A stretch of DNA of 52,664 bases from Pseudomonadota bacterium (lineage in GTDB: Bacteria > UBA10199 > 2-02-FULL-44-16 > JAAZCA01). The notes below the pieces were generated by a model that saw only the letters and a program-made list of their open reading frames with translations, had not been told where the DNA came from and did not search any database. Of this stretch, positions 32,812 to 44,854 are shown in pieces. The stretch spans positions 1 to 52,664 of the forward strand of contig JAFGMW010000097.1 of the NCBI GenBank assembly GCA_016927275.1. The letters run 5' to 3'. Each line of letters opens with the position of its first letter. Within the stretch, counting starts at the first letter, position 1. The translations under genes and the position numbers were made by a program.

Positions 32812-33840
32812 ATGAGCGACAAAATGACGATCGTCAAGGGGTATTGCCCGGGAAAGGAAGAGGACTACGGATGCCTCACTCCGTCCATGAGCCTCTATGA
32901 CGCCTGCCAGGGGGTTATGGGGGGCGACGCTGCTTCCCCTGATAATGTGAAGACCTGTACCGACAGCTATCTGGGAGAGGCGTACGATCCCGAGTCGGAG
33001 ATCAGCCGGAGTTCCGGTCTTACTCAAGAGGAGCACTCGATGCTCGCGTTGAGCATCGCTCCTGCCGATGAGACCACTGAGACCACTGAGACCACTGAGA
33101 CCAGTGAAACCGATGAGACCGATGAGACTGATGAAACCGATGAGACCGATGAAGCCGATGAGGCCGATGAGGGCGACGAGGCCGATGAATCTGTCGAGGG
33201 CGAGGCGTCCTGGAAGTCCCGCTTTCAACTGGGGCTGATGGCCGATGTGGGCATCAACACGATGAGCTTCTCCTTCGACGGCGCCAAGGTGGGCGAGGGC
33301 CCGGAGGGAGATCTCCAGTCGGGTGAGGACCCGAATTTCGAGCCGGCAAAGGATGCGGAGTCAAGGCTGTTCTCCGGCAGGGCAGGGCTGAAATTCGCAT
33401 TCGCGGCCGGCGATAGAGTCAGGATCGCGTTGCAGACCGCGCTCGGCTGGGTGGCCCAGGAGGACTACAACTACGGCAACGGGATATATCAGGACCTCAA
33501 GCCGATTCTGACCGTGGATGCGGGCATCGAGGTGATGGGCCGCGTGCACGAGTTCGCTGCGCTCGGCGCCGAGTTCGGCTACAGGCACGCATATTCGGGC
33601 GAGACGATAGTCGGCACGGTGATGGACGAGCTCAAGGCCGACGGCGTGCTCGCCCTGGCCAAGGTCGCGATCCCGTTCGAAGGAGAACATGCGGGTATGG
33701 CGTTAGTGCTCAGCGCAGGCTACAGCGGGCTGAGGACCAAGCCGCAGGAGGATTGGGCCGGCGTCAAGACAACGGGCGTGTCACACGCCTTCGTTATCAT
33801 GCTGGGCCTGGAGGGCCTGTTGAATCTCGTGAACAAATGA
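32812..33840 (+). CDS. Acidic-repeat protein with C-terminal barrel-like domain
   Basis: 342 residues from the ATG at 32812, chosen for GGAGAAG just upstream; an ATG at 32743 would add 23. No signal peptide is visible. The N-terminal 70 residues contain four Cys (YCPG, YGCL, DACQG, KTCTD). Then comes a Thr/Glu/Asp repeat (TETTETSETDETDETDETDE, about residues 87-125). The C-terminal 200 residues alternate like a beta barrel (FQLGLMADVGINTMSFSFDG, AGLKFAFAAGDRVRIALQTA, FAALGAEFGYRHAYSGE). A barrel without an export signal is odd; the start may be misjudged or export may be unconventional. Confidence 0.7.
   Translation: MSDKMTIVKGYCPGKEEDYGCLTPSMSLYDACQGVMGGDAASPDNVKTCTDSYLGEAYDPESEISRSSGLTQEEHSMLALSIAPADETTETTETTETSETDETDETDETDETDEADEADEGDEADESVEGEASWKSRFQLGLMADVGINTMSFSFDGAKVGEGPEGDLQSGEDPNFEPAKDAESRLFSGRAGLKFAFAAGDRVRIALQTALGWVAQEDYNYGNGIYQDLKPILTVDAGIEVMGRVHEFAALGAEFGYRHAYSGETIVGTVMDELKADGVLALAKVAIPFEGEHAGMALVLSAGYSGLRTKPQEDWAGVKTTGVSHAFVIMLGLEGLLNLVNK
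33070..33190 (+). repeat. In-frame trinucleotide-multiple tandem repeat
   Basis: GAGACCACT-type 9-nt units followed by GATGAGACC and GATGAGGCC variants, encoding ETT/DET/DEA triplets. Units are multiples of three, so length changes would keep the frame. Confidence 0.8.
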
Positions 33841-33900
33841 TCGGGAGGGGGATCCTGATCGGATGAATTCAGGGGGAGAACGGATCACACGGAGGTCAAG

Positions 33901-38253
<4,353 letters not shown>

Positions 38254-38282
38254 GATGAAGGGTTAGTGAGCTCCCCCAAAGG

Positions 38283-38318
38283 CCCCGGGTTAGCTTCGGC
38301 TTCCCGGGGTTCTTATTT
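38283..38318 (+). terminator. Terminator of the giant surface-protein gene
   Basis: CCCCGGG (38283-38289) pairs with CCCGGGG (38303-38309), with an inner AGC-TTCG-GCT hairpin, followed by TTCTTATTT. Confidence 0.8.
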
Positions 38319-38370
38319 CCAAAAAAATAGAGAGGAGATCGGGAGAACTGAGACACGGAAAACCGAGAGA

Positions 38371-38407
38371 AAAAAAGGGGCCTTGCTACGGCAAGGCCCT
38401 TATTTTT
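38371..38407. terminator. Bidirectional terminator at the end of the minus-strand S23 gene
   Basis: GGGCCTTGC (38378-38386), tetraloop TACG, GCAAGGCCC (38391-38399), then TTATTTTT on the plus strand and an A run before it. The stop codon of the minus-strand gene lies in the loop. Confidence 0.85.
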
Positions 38408-38721
38408 ACATAGGCCAGGCGGAGGCGCGATTTGAGCGACTCCTGCTCGGGCCTCTTGATGAGGCCGAAGGCATGGGCGAGGTCGAGCGCGGCCGCGACC
38501 TCGGAGATTGAACCCATTGAGATCCTGAAGAAGCGGCGCCGCTCGATGCCCTGCCTCTGTTTTCCATTTCCCTCGGACAGATTGAGAACGGCCGAGGCCA
38601 TCGCCCGGCTGAGCTGATCGGCTAGGTAGCCGTGGCCCCGCGGCCACCTGGTCACCCGCCTTGCAACCTCCTCTGCCGTTGAAAGCAACTGCCTGTAGCA
38701 CTCCAGTTTTTCGTGATTCAT
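38386..38721 (-). CDS. Four-helix-bundle (S23/IVP family) protein, copy 1
   Basis: 111 residues, typical of the S23 (23S rRNA intervening-sequence protein) four-helix-bundle family. It starts MNHEKLECYRQLLSTAEEVA and has RWPRGHGYLADQLSRAMASA and the conserved VLNLSEGNGKQRQGIERRRF region, then ISEVAAALDLAHAFGLI. GGAGG precedes the ATG. It diverges from a paralogue at 38806 across 84 nt that contain a perfect palindrome. It is not inside an rRNA gene here. The family's function outside rRNA is unknown; the Avd protein of diversity-generating retroelements shares the fold, but no reverse transcriptase is present. Confidence 0.88.
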   Translation of the reverse strand: MNHEKLECYRQLLSTAEEVARRVTRWPRGHGYLADQLSRAMASAVLNLSEGNGKQRQGIERRRFFRISMGSISEVAAALDLAHAFGLIKRPEQESLKSRLRLAYVKIRALP

Positions 38722-38734
38722 ACGACCTCCTTTT

Positions 38735-38792
38735 GGTTCGGTTTTCGTTTCGGGCTCTCAATCGGGCGGGAGCCCGAAACGAAAACCGAACC
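38735..38792. promoter_or_regulatory. Palindrome with 23-bp perfect arms between the two S23 genes
   Basis: Left arm 38735-38757 (begins GGTTCGGTTTTCGTTTCGGG) and right arm 38770-38792 are exact reverse complements around a 12-nt loop (TCAATCGGGCGG). The symmetry goes on loosely through T runs, a GGAGG ribosome binding site on each side and the first codons, where CACGAAAAACTGGAGTGCTA is identical in both genes. The divergent promoters must lie in or near it. Confidence 0.9.
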
Positions 38793-38805
38793 TTTGGAGG
38801 TGTTT

Positions 38806-39147
38806 ATGTTGCACGAAAAACTGGAGTGCTACCGCAGGGCAGTGAGGCTGGCAGAGGAGTTAAGCAAGGGGGGTGCCAGGTGGCCCAAGGGCCTGGGATA
38901 CTTGTTGGATCAGCAGCGAAGGGCGATGGCCTCTGTGGTTCTCAACACGGCCGAAGGAAACGCCCGGAGGAGTCATGCCGAGCGGCGCCGGTTTTTCGAG
39001 ATCGCCCGGGCCTCAGCCTCCGAGGTCGCGGCCTGCGTGGACCTCATGTTTGCCTTCGGGCTCATCCGCGAGGAGAGGGCGCTCTCGCTCAAATCGCGCC
39101 TTTCCGAGGTCAGCAAGATGCTCTGGGGGCTCATGCGATGGCTGTAA
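38806..39147 (+). CDS. Four-helix-bundle (S23/IVP family) protein, copy 2
   Basis: 113 residues from the ATG at 38806 with GGAGG six bases upstream; the longer frame back to 38713 crosses the palindrome and is not credible. It starts MLHEKLECYRRAVRLAEELS and follows copy 1 closely (RWPKGLGYLLDQQRRAMASV, VLNTAEGNARRSHAERRRFF, SEVAACVDLMFAFGLI). The nucleotide sequences match best at the 5' ends, so the pair seems to come from an inverted duplication followed by divergence. Function unknown. Confidence 0.88.
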   Translation: MLHEKLECYRRAVRLAEELSKGGARWPKGLGYLLDQQRRAMASVVLNTAEGNARRSHAERRRFFEIARASASEVAACVDLMFAFGLIREERALSLKSRLSEVSKMLWGLMRWL

Positions 39148-39228
39148 ATGATCGCATTTCCATCGCCCTGTCATCGGAGTTTCATCGCGTTCTATCGCTT
39201 GTCTTCGCGGGCCAATCGTTTCATGTTT

Positions 39229-40137
39229 TCACTGCACCATTTTTTTTATTATCTCCAGCTCCTTCTCGCGGGCGCGCGCTGACTTGAGCCTGCGGTCGTA
39301 TTCCGCGGCCACCCTGTCCTGCGGGTCGCGCTCCCTCACCATCGCTACATATGCCTCGCAGGCCGCAAAGTCCTTGAGCTCGTAGGTGAGGATCACGAGC
39401 TCCCGAAGGAGGGTCAGCGCCGGATCGGGGATCATCCCGGCGGGCGCCCCGGAGGCAATCGCCTTTTCGAAGAGCGAGCGCGCCTCGCTTAGGTTCTTCT
39501 CCATCCGCTCGACCTGGCCGGCCATGAGCAGCAGCATGAAGTCGCCGGGCTCCCTCTCCAGCGCCTTCCTGAGATGGGGCAGGGCCTCCTTGTACCGGTC
39601 CGCCTTGTAGAGTGCCCGTCCCGCGTGCTTGCTTATGGCCTGCGACAGCGGGTGGCCGGGATAGCGCGAGGCGAGCCCCTTTTCCGCCTCGATCATGAGC
39701 TCCGCCGCCAGTTTCGCGTCGCCTGCGCTCTCGCGGCATATTGCGAGCCGGAAGATGACCAGGGGGTCGCGGCAGCCCAGCTCGTAGGCCTTCCTGAGGA
39801 AGATTCCCGCTGTCGCGAATCGGTCGGCGTCGAAGCACTCAAAGGCCGGGGTTATGAACTCGTCCCACTTCGCGTCCCTGTGCCCCTGTTTTCTGTAGAG
39901 GTTCAGGTCGTCGGGGGTGGTCGACCGGATCGGCTCCACCCCGGTCGCCGGCGCAGCGGGTGGTGTTGAGGCAGAAACCGGGGGAGGCGCCTTTGCCGGC
40001 TGCGGTGGGTGCTTCGCCTCAGGCAGCACCGGTGCAGACCCCATCATGTCGCCCAGTCTCATGTCTGGTGCCTGAGACGCACCTGCCACGGTATATATTA
40101 ATGTTAAAATTATAAATATTAAATATTTATACTTCAT
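39229..40137 (-). CDS. Exported TPR-repeat protein
   Basis: 302 residues from the ATG at 40137 (MKYKYLIFIILTLIYTVAGA, a signal peptide); an ATG at 40182 would add 15 residues in front. Neither has a strong ribosome binding site. A Pro/Ala-rich low-complexity stretch (about 40-75) precedes tetratricopeptide-like helices (ATAGIFLRKAYELGCRDPLV, AGRALYKADRYKEALPHLRK, ALEREPGDFMLLLMAGQVER, NLSEARSLFEKAI). The C-terminus is a charged helix (KSARAREKELEIIKKMVQ). The 5' end is AT-rich unlike the rest. Likely a periplasmic scaffold; partner unknown. Confidence 0.8.
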   Translation of the reverse strand: MKYKYLIFIILTLIYTVAGASQAPDMRLGDMMGSAPVLPEAKHPPQPAKAPPPVSASTPPAAPATGVEPIRSTTPDDLNLYRKQGHRDAKWDEFITPAFECFDADRFATAGIFLRKAYELGCRDPLVIFRLAICRESAGDAKLAAELMIEAEKGLASRYPGHPLSQAISKHAGRALYKADRYKEALPHLRKALEREPGDFMLLLMAGQVERMEKNLSEARSLFEKAIASGAPAGMIPDPALTLLRELVILTYELKDFAACEAYVAMVRERDPQDRVAAEYDRRLKSARAREKELEIIKKMVQ

Positions 40138-40251
40138 ATCTATAATCCACTTTAAGTTTATCGCCCCTCTGTTTGTCCCCATGCTACCAGAAAAACCCGA
40201 GAGTTCCTAGCGTAACTCTGCAGACGCACAAGTGCCTCCGGGTACCAGTTC

Positions 40252-40395
40252 GGGTTTTGGAGCGGGACGGCCGGTTCGCTACGGCTCGCTCGCTCAGACG
40301 CCGCTCGCTCACCTGCGCATTCGGCGCCGCAGCACCGTAGGCTTGGAAAGCGGCGCCTCATGACGCCGCTCACCAGCCGTCCCGCTCCAAAACCC
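40252..40395. repeat. Foldback repeat D
   Basis: GGGTTTTGGAGCGGGACGGC (40252-40271) and its exact reverse complement (40376-40395) enclose 104 nt. Read on the minus strand, bases 40273-40303 contain CGGCGTCTGAGCGAGCGAGC followed by CGTAGCGAAC, a version of the core found in foldbacks A and B, placed next to one arm as in those. Confidence 0.85.
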
Positions 40396-40430
40396 TCAAG
40401 GCACCACTACGCTGAAGAGCAAAGGCAGTG

Positions 40431-40557
40431 GGTGCCGATTTGACGGAGAGGGTCGGGGATACCCCTCGAGCGGCGTCTGAGGCGACGAACCGTAGCGAGA
40501 TGGGGTATCCCCGACCCTCTCCGTCTGCCGAATCCCCCGCCCCGCTCCGTCAAATCG
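40431..40557. repeat. Foldback repeat B
   Basis: Left flank GGTGCCGATTTGAC (40431-40444). Perfect 24-bp arms at 40442-40465 and 40502-40525 (left arm begins GACGGAGAGGGTCGGGGATA). The loop holds the core CGGCGTCTGAGGCGACGAAC plus CGTAGCGAGA (40471-40500). A second pair, CGATTTGACGGAG (40436-40448) and CTCCGTCAAATCG (40545-40557), encloses the first. Confidence 0.88.
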
Positions 40558-40577
40558 ATACTATTTCGCCTCCGGGC

Positions 40578-40812
40578 GTCGCCGTGTCCGAAACGGACAA
40601 CCTCGACACGGCGACAGGCAGGAGCGCAACAGTGCCGATTTGACGTAGCGGAACGGGGCTTCCTCGTAGCGGAACTGTTTCCGGCTTCGGGTGGCTGCGG
40701 AGCGGGGGACCCCCATTTGACGCCAGCAGCCGCTTTCGTCGCATGTCTGGACTCGGGGCTTGCTGCGGCGATGCCGCAAATGGGGGTGGTCCGCAGACAG
40801 GACCCGAAGCCG
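40578..40812. repeat. Hairpin GTCGCCGTGTC and foldback repeat C
   Basis: GTCGCCGTGTC (40578-40588) pairs with GACACGGCGAC (40605-40615). The flank AGTGCCGATTTGAC (40631-40644) copies that of foldback B. Then CGGCTTCGGGT (40682-40692), CTGCGGA (40695-40701) and CCCCCATTTG (40710-40719) pair in order with CAAATGGGGG (40777-40786), TCCGCAG (40790-40796) and ACCCGAAGCCG (40802-40812). The unit GTAGCGGAAC occurs twice before the stem. Short frames here are by-products of these repeats. Confidence 0.78.
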
Positions 40813-40943
40813 CCAAGATCCGCTCCGAAAACCAGCTGATTTCTATTGCATAACCGGAATTCGCGTGTTAGAGGCAACGGACTCAAAAAAGGGACGTTTC
40901 TGTAATAATATCGGCATATTTCCTCAAGCCCCCCGCAATGGTT

Positions 40944-40980
40944 CCGCGAAGCCGGTCAGGGTGGTCCTGACAGGAAGCGG
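40944..40980 (+). promoter_or_regulatory. Possible rpsB leader hairpin
   Basis: CCGC (40944-40947) pairs with GCGG (40977-40980) and GTCAGG (40955-40960) with CCTGAC (40966-40971), leaving a purine-rich internal loop. It is 37 nt before the rpsB ATG. Ribosomal protein S2 leaders are known in other bacteria, but this one is not matched to a known family. Confidence 0.4.
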
Positions 40981-41017
40981 TTGAGGGGGCCCACAGGCAA
41001 AACCATGGGAGGCAACG

Positions 41018-41908
41018 ATGTCACCGCAGATCGAGGTAAAGGAGCTGCTCGAGGCAGGGGTTCACTTCGGGCACCAGACGAGGCGCTGGAACCCCAAGAT
41101 GAGGCCGTATATCTTCTCGGCCCGCGACGGGATCCACATAATCGACCTGGACCAGACCGCGCAGCAGGCGCAGCGCGCCTACAAGTTCGTGGCCGACACC
41201 GTGGCCCTGGGCAACTCGGTGCTCTTTGTGGGCACCAAGAAGCAGGCCCAGGATGTCGTCGAGGAGGAGGCGAGGCGGGCGGGGCAGTTCTTCGTCACCA
41301 AGCGCTGGCTGGGCGGCATGCTCACCAACTTCCAGACCATCAAGCAGTCGATCACGAGGCTCAAGGACCTGGAGGCCAAGAAGGAGAAGGGCGAGTTCGA
41401 GAAGCTCCCCAAGAAGGAGACGCTCAAGCTCGACCGCGAGATAGAGAAGCTCGAGTTCTCGCTCGGCGGCATCAAGGACATGGCGAAGACCCCGGGGCTG
41501 GTGTACATAGTGGACCCGAACCACGAGCAGATCGCAAAGCTCGAGGCGAGGAAACTCGGCATCCCGATCATCGCCCTCATCGACACCAACAGCGATCCCG
41601 ACGGGATCGACTACCTCATCGCGGGCAACGACGACGCGATCCGCTCCATATCTTTCTTCACGAAGCTCGTGGCCGACGCCTGCAGCGAGGGGGCCCAGCG
41701 CCGAGAGGCGGCGCTGCGCGAGCAGAAGGAGCACGCGGGCAAGGAGCGCGAGGCCAGGCCCAAGGGGCCGGCGGTCCGCGAGCAGAAGATAGGGGGCAAG
41801 GGCAAGGCGTGGGTGGCCAGGCGCGAGGAGGCTGCGGCGCCCGATGCGGAGGCCGAGAAGTTCGCCTCTGCGAAGGTCGAGCCTGAGACGCCGAAAGTGG
41901 AGGGATGA
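41018..41908 (+). CDS. rpsB: 30S ribosomal protein S2, with C-terminal extension
   Basis: 296 residues; E. coli S2 has about 241. The conserved body has [65 protein letters not shown] and [20 protein letters not shown]. After about residue 235 there is a charged, probably disordered tail rich in Arg, Glu, Lys and Ala. GGGAGG lies upstream. It heads the rpsB-tsf-pyrH-frr cluster, and its own product may repress through the leader hairpin. Confidence 0.97.
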   Translation: MSPQIEVKELLEAGVHFGHQTRRWNPKMRPYIFSARDGIHIIDLDQTAQQAQRAYKFVADTVALGNSVLFVGTKKQAQDVVEEEARRAGQFFVTKRWLGGMLTNFQTIKQSITRLKDLEAKKEKGEFEKLPKKETLKLDREIEKLEFSLGGIKDMAKTPGLVYIVDPNHEQIAKLEARKLGIPIIALIDTNSDPDGIDYLIAGNDDAIRSISFFTKLVADACSEGAQRREAALREQKEHAGKEREARPKGPAVREQKIGGKGKAWVARREEAAAPDAEAEKFASAKVEPETPKVEG

Positions 41909-41914
41909 GAAGGC

Positions 41915-41991
41915 AGAAGCTGAGAAGCTGAGAAGCTGAGAACAGACAACTGATCACAGATCACCGATCACTGATCACTGATCACAGTTCA
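41915..41991 (+). repeat. Two tandem repeats (AGAAGCTG and CTGATCA units)
   Basis: Three AGAAGCTG units at 41915-41938, then six 7-nt units at 41950-41991 (CTGATCA, CAGATCA, CCGATCA, CTGATCA, CTGATCA, CAGTTCA). They fill the rpsB-tsf gap and end at the CGGAGG ribosome binding site of tsf. The first unit matches the one before purA. Confidence 0.88.
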
Positions 41992-42003
41992 CGGAGGAAA
42001 CAG

Positions 42004-42873
42004 ATGTCTATAACACCCGAGATGGTGAAGGAGCTGCGCGAGAAGACGGGCGCAGGGATGATGGACTGCAAAACGGCGCTGGCCGAATCGAGCGGCAACA
42101 TGGACAGCGCGGTGGAGATACTGAGGAAGAAGGGGGTGGCCACGGCAGCCAGGAAGGCGGGGCGCACCGCGGCCGACGGCCTCATCGGGTATTCCATGTC
42201 GGACGACGCGAGGGTGGGGGTGCTGGTGGAGGTCAACTGCGAGACCGACTTCGTCACCAAGACCGACGACTTCCGCGCATACGTGGCAGAGCTGCCTGGG
42301 GTGATCCGCGACGCGAACCCGGCCGACCTCGACGCGCTGATGGGCGCGGCGTTCAGGGGGTCCACGGTTCGCGAGGCGCAGACAGCGCTGGTGGCGAAGA
42401 TAGGCGAGAACCTCGGCGTGAGGCGGTTTTCCAGGGTCGAGGCCGACGCGAAGGGCAGGCTCGCGCAGTATATCCACGCGGGCTCCAAGATCGGCGTGAT
42501 CGTGAAGTTCAGAGATCCCAACAGGAAGCTCGACGAAACGACGGCCCGCGAGGTCGCGATGCACGTGGCAGCCATGCACCCGCAGTACGTCAGGCGCGAC
42601 GACGTACCGGAGTCGGTGATCTCCAAGGAGAAGGAGATCATGCTGGCCCAGATGGGCGAAACGAAGAAGCCGCCCGAGATCATGGACAAGATAGTCACGG
42701 GCAAGATGGGCAAGGTGTTCACCGAGATATGCCTAGAGGAGCAGATATTCGTGCGCGACCCGGACGGCAAGTCCACGGTGGGGAGGTGGCTGGCGAAGAT
42801 CGACGACGGCATCAAGGTCGACTCGTTCGTGCGCCTTCAGGTAGGCGAGGGGGTAGAAAAGAGGAAGGAGTAG
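42004..42873 (+). CDS. tsf: Elongation factor Ts
   Basis: 289 residues, normal for EF-Ts, the GDP-exchange factor of EF-Tu. The N-terminal UBA-like domain shows VKELREKTGAGMMDCKTALA and EILRKKGVATAARKAGRTAA with the TDFV motif in EVNCETDFVTKTDDFRAYVA. Core and coiled-coil regions follow (VAMHVAAMHPQYVRRDDVPE, IVTGKMGKVFTEICLEEQ). It follows rpsB after a 95-nt gap made of tandem repeats. Confidence 0.97.
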   Translation: MSITPEMVKELREKTGAGMMDCKTALAESSGNMDSAVEILRKKGVATAARKAGRTAADGLIGYSMSDDARVGVLVEVNCETDFVTKTDDFRAYVAELPGVIRDANPADLDALMGAAFRGSTVREAQTALVAKIGENLGVRRFSRVEADAKGRLAQYIHAGSKIGVIVKFRDPNRKLDETTAREVAMHVAAMHPQYVRRDDVPESVISKEKEIMLAQMGETKKPPEIMDKIVTGKMGKVFTEICLEEQIFVRDPDGKSTVGRWLAKIDDGIKVDSFVRLQVGEGVEKRKE

Positions 42874-42880
42874 GCTTCCC

Positions 42881-43594
42881 ATGAAATACAAGAGGGTTCT
42901 GCTCAAGCTCTCGGGCGAGGCGCTCGGTCTCCGCGGCAGGCAGGGCGGGATCGGCCTCGACTCAGCCGACGCGATAGCGGGGGAGATAGAGGCTGTCTCG
43001 AAGGCGGGCGCAGAGGTCTCGGTGGTGATCGGCGGGGGCAACATATTCCGCGGCGCCGTGGCCGCCGAGGGAGGCGCCATCGAGCAGGCCCAGGCGGACA
43101 TGATGGGCATGCTCGCCACCGTGATAAACGGCCTGGCCCTCCAGTCGGCGCTCGAGCGGCGCGGCCTCGACGCGAGGCTTCTCACCGCCATCTCCATGCC
43201 CCAGATCGCCGAGCCGTTCATCCGGCGCCGCGCGCTCGCGCACCTCGCCAGGGGCAGGGTCCTGGTCTTCGCGGGGGGGACCGGCAGCCCGTTCTTCTCG
43301 ACCGACACCGCGGCCGCGCTCCGGGCGGTGGAGATCAACGCGGAGGTCATCCTCAAGGGCACCAAGGTGGACGGCGTGTACTCCGCGGATCCGGTCAAGG
43401 AGCCAAAGGCCGAGCGGTTCGATAGCCTGACATTCGTCGACGTCCTGAGCAGGCGCCTGAAGGTGATGGACGCCACCGCGATATCCATGTGCATGGAACA
43501 CAACCTCCCCATCATCGTCTTCGACATCTTCAAGCCGAAGAACCTCATGAGCGCGGTGAAGGGGGAAAAAACGGGGACCATAATCTATGGATAA
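42881..43594 (+). CDS. pyrH: UMP kinase
   Basis: 237 residues of the amino-acid-kinase fold. It phosphorylates UMP to [73 protein letters not shown] and [16 protein letters not shown] are all diagnostic. Its end overlaps the frr start by 8 nt. Placement between tsf and frr is the usual one. Confidence 0.97.
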   Translation: MKYKRVLLKLSGEALGLRGRQGGIGLDSADAIAGEIEAVSKAGAEVSVVIGGGNIFRGAVAAEGGAIEQAQADMMGMLATVINGLALQSALERRGLDARLLTAISMPQIAEPFIRRRALAHLARGRVLVFAGGTGSPFFSTDTAAALRAVEINAEVILKGTKVDGVYSADPVKEPKAERFDSLTFVDVLSRRLKVMDATAISMCMEHNLPIIVFDIFKPKNLMSAVKGEKTGTIIYG

Positions 43595-44144
43595 CACAGT
43601 GTTCGACAAGTCGCAGGAGAAGATGAAGAAGGCGCTGGAGGCGTTCCGCCACGAGCTTTCGAAGCTCCGCACGGGCCGGGCGTCGCTCGCGGTGCTCGAC
43701 GACGTGAGGGTCGAGTACTACGGGACTCAGACGCCGCTCAACCAGCTCGCCACGATGTCGGTCCCGGACCCGCGAACCATCGTCATTCAGCCGTGGGACC
43801 ACTCGGCTGCCTCCGCCATCGAGAAGGCGATCCAGAAGGCGGACCTGGGCCTCAACCCGGCCAACGACGGCAAGGTCATCAGGCTCCCGGTGCCGCCGCT
43901 GAACGAGGAGCGCCGCATCGAGCTCGTGAAGGTCATCAAGAAGCACGGGGAGGACTGCAAGGTCATAGTCCGCAACGTCCGCCGCGACGCGAACGAGGAG
44001 CTCAAGGTCCTCAAGAAGGCGAGCGAGATCACCGAGGACGAGGAGCGCAAGGCCCACGATCGGGTGCAGAAGCTCACCGACGACTTCATCAAGCAGGTCG
44101 ACGATGCGATCGCCCACAAGGAAAAGGACGTGATGCAGCTCTGA
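43587..44144 (+). CDS. frr: Ribosome-recycling factor
   Basis: 185 residues, the standard RRF length. It splits post-termination ribosomes with [43 protein letters not shown] and [34 protein letters not shown] and VRNVRRDAN match the family. It overlaps pyrH at the start and shares a TGATG with uppS at its end. Confidence 0.97.
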   Translation: MDNTVFDKSQEKMKKALEAFRHELSKLRTGRASLAVLDDVRVEYYGTQTPLNQLATMSVPDPRTIVIQPWDHSAASAIEKAIQKADLGLNPANDGKVIRLPVPPLNEERRIELVKVIKKHGEDCKVIVRNVRRDANEELKVLKKASEITEDEERKAHDRVQKLTDDFIKQVDDAIAHKEKDVMQL

Positions 44145-44842
44145 TGCGGCGGATACCCAGGCACATAGCGATCATAATGGACGGCAACGGCCGGTGGGCG
44201 AAGGAGCGCGACCTCCCGCGCGCCGAGGGCCACCGCATGGGCGCCGAGGCCATCGAGCGGATCGTCAGCGCCTGCCGCTACCGCGGAGTGAAGTACGTGA
44301 CGCTCTACGCCTTCTCCGAGGAGAACTGGCAGAGGCCCTCCGAGGAGGTCCTCTCGCTCATGCAGCTGATGCGCCACTTCCTCGTGGTCAAGCGCCCCGA
44401 GATGGTGAAGGAGGGCACGCGCTTCCGGGTGATCGGCGACGTGGAGAGGCTGCCGGCCGACGTGAGGCAGGAGATCGCGGAGACCGTGGAGGCGACCGCG
44501 CGCGGCCGGAACATAACCCTGGTCGTGGCGCTGTCGTACGGCGGCAGGCAGGAGATCGTGAGGGCGGTCAACAGGTTGATCGGCTCGGGGGCCTCCGATG
44601 TCACGGTGGAGTCGCTCTCCGGGGCGCTCGACACGGCCGGCATGCCGGACCCGGACCTCCTCGTGCGCACCAGCGGCGAGATGAGGGTGAGCAACTTCCT
44701 GCTCTGGCAGATCGCATACACCGAGCTCTACATCACCGACAGGCCCTGGCCGGAGTTCGACGAGGCGGAGCTCGACAGGGCGATAGAATCCTACAAGGCG
44801 AGGGAGCGCAGGTTCGGGCTCACCGACGAGCAGCTTCTCTAG
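44144..44842 (+). CDS. uppS: Isoprenyl (undecaprenyl) diphosphate synthase
   Basis: 232 residues from the ATG at 44144, joined to frr by TGATG. It makes the C55 lipid carrier for peptidoglycan. HIAIIMDGNGRWAKERDLPR with catalytic Asp13, GHRMGAEAIERIV, YAFSEENWQRPSEEV and PDPDLLVRTSGEMRVSNFLL are the cis-prenyltransferase motifs. It acts at the cytoplasmic face of the membrane. Confidence 0.96.
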   Translation: MRRIPRHIAIIMDGNGRWAKERDLPRAEGHRMGAEAIERIVSACRYRGVKYVTLYAFSEENWQRPSEEVLSLMQLMRHFLVVKRPEMVKEGTRFRVIGDVERLPADVRQEIAETVEATARGRNITLVVALSYGGRQEIVRAVNRLIGSGASDVTVESLSGALDTAGMPDPDLLVRTSGEMRVSNFLLWQIAYTELYITDRPWPEFDEAELDRAIESYKARERRFGLTDEQLL

Positions 44843-44854
44843 CACGGGGTGCGG

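Noticed and set aside
33070-33190. Phase-variable switch by repeat slippage
   Set aside because: Units are multiples of three, so gain or loss would change length, not turn the gene off.
38386-39147. Diversity-generating retroelement, because S23 proteins share the fold of Avd
   Set aside because: No reverse transcriptase, template/variable repeat pair or adenine-biased repeat is present nearby.
40252-40812. CRISPR array
   Set aside because: The repeats are inverted, nested and unequal in length, without regular spacers, and no cas gene is in the window.
40428-40816. Several short open frames on both strands in the foldback cluster
   Set aside because: They come from the palindromes (similar frames on both strands), lack ribosome binding sites and have odd, Arg/Pro/Ser-rich translations.
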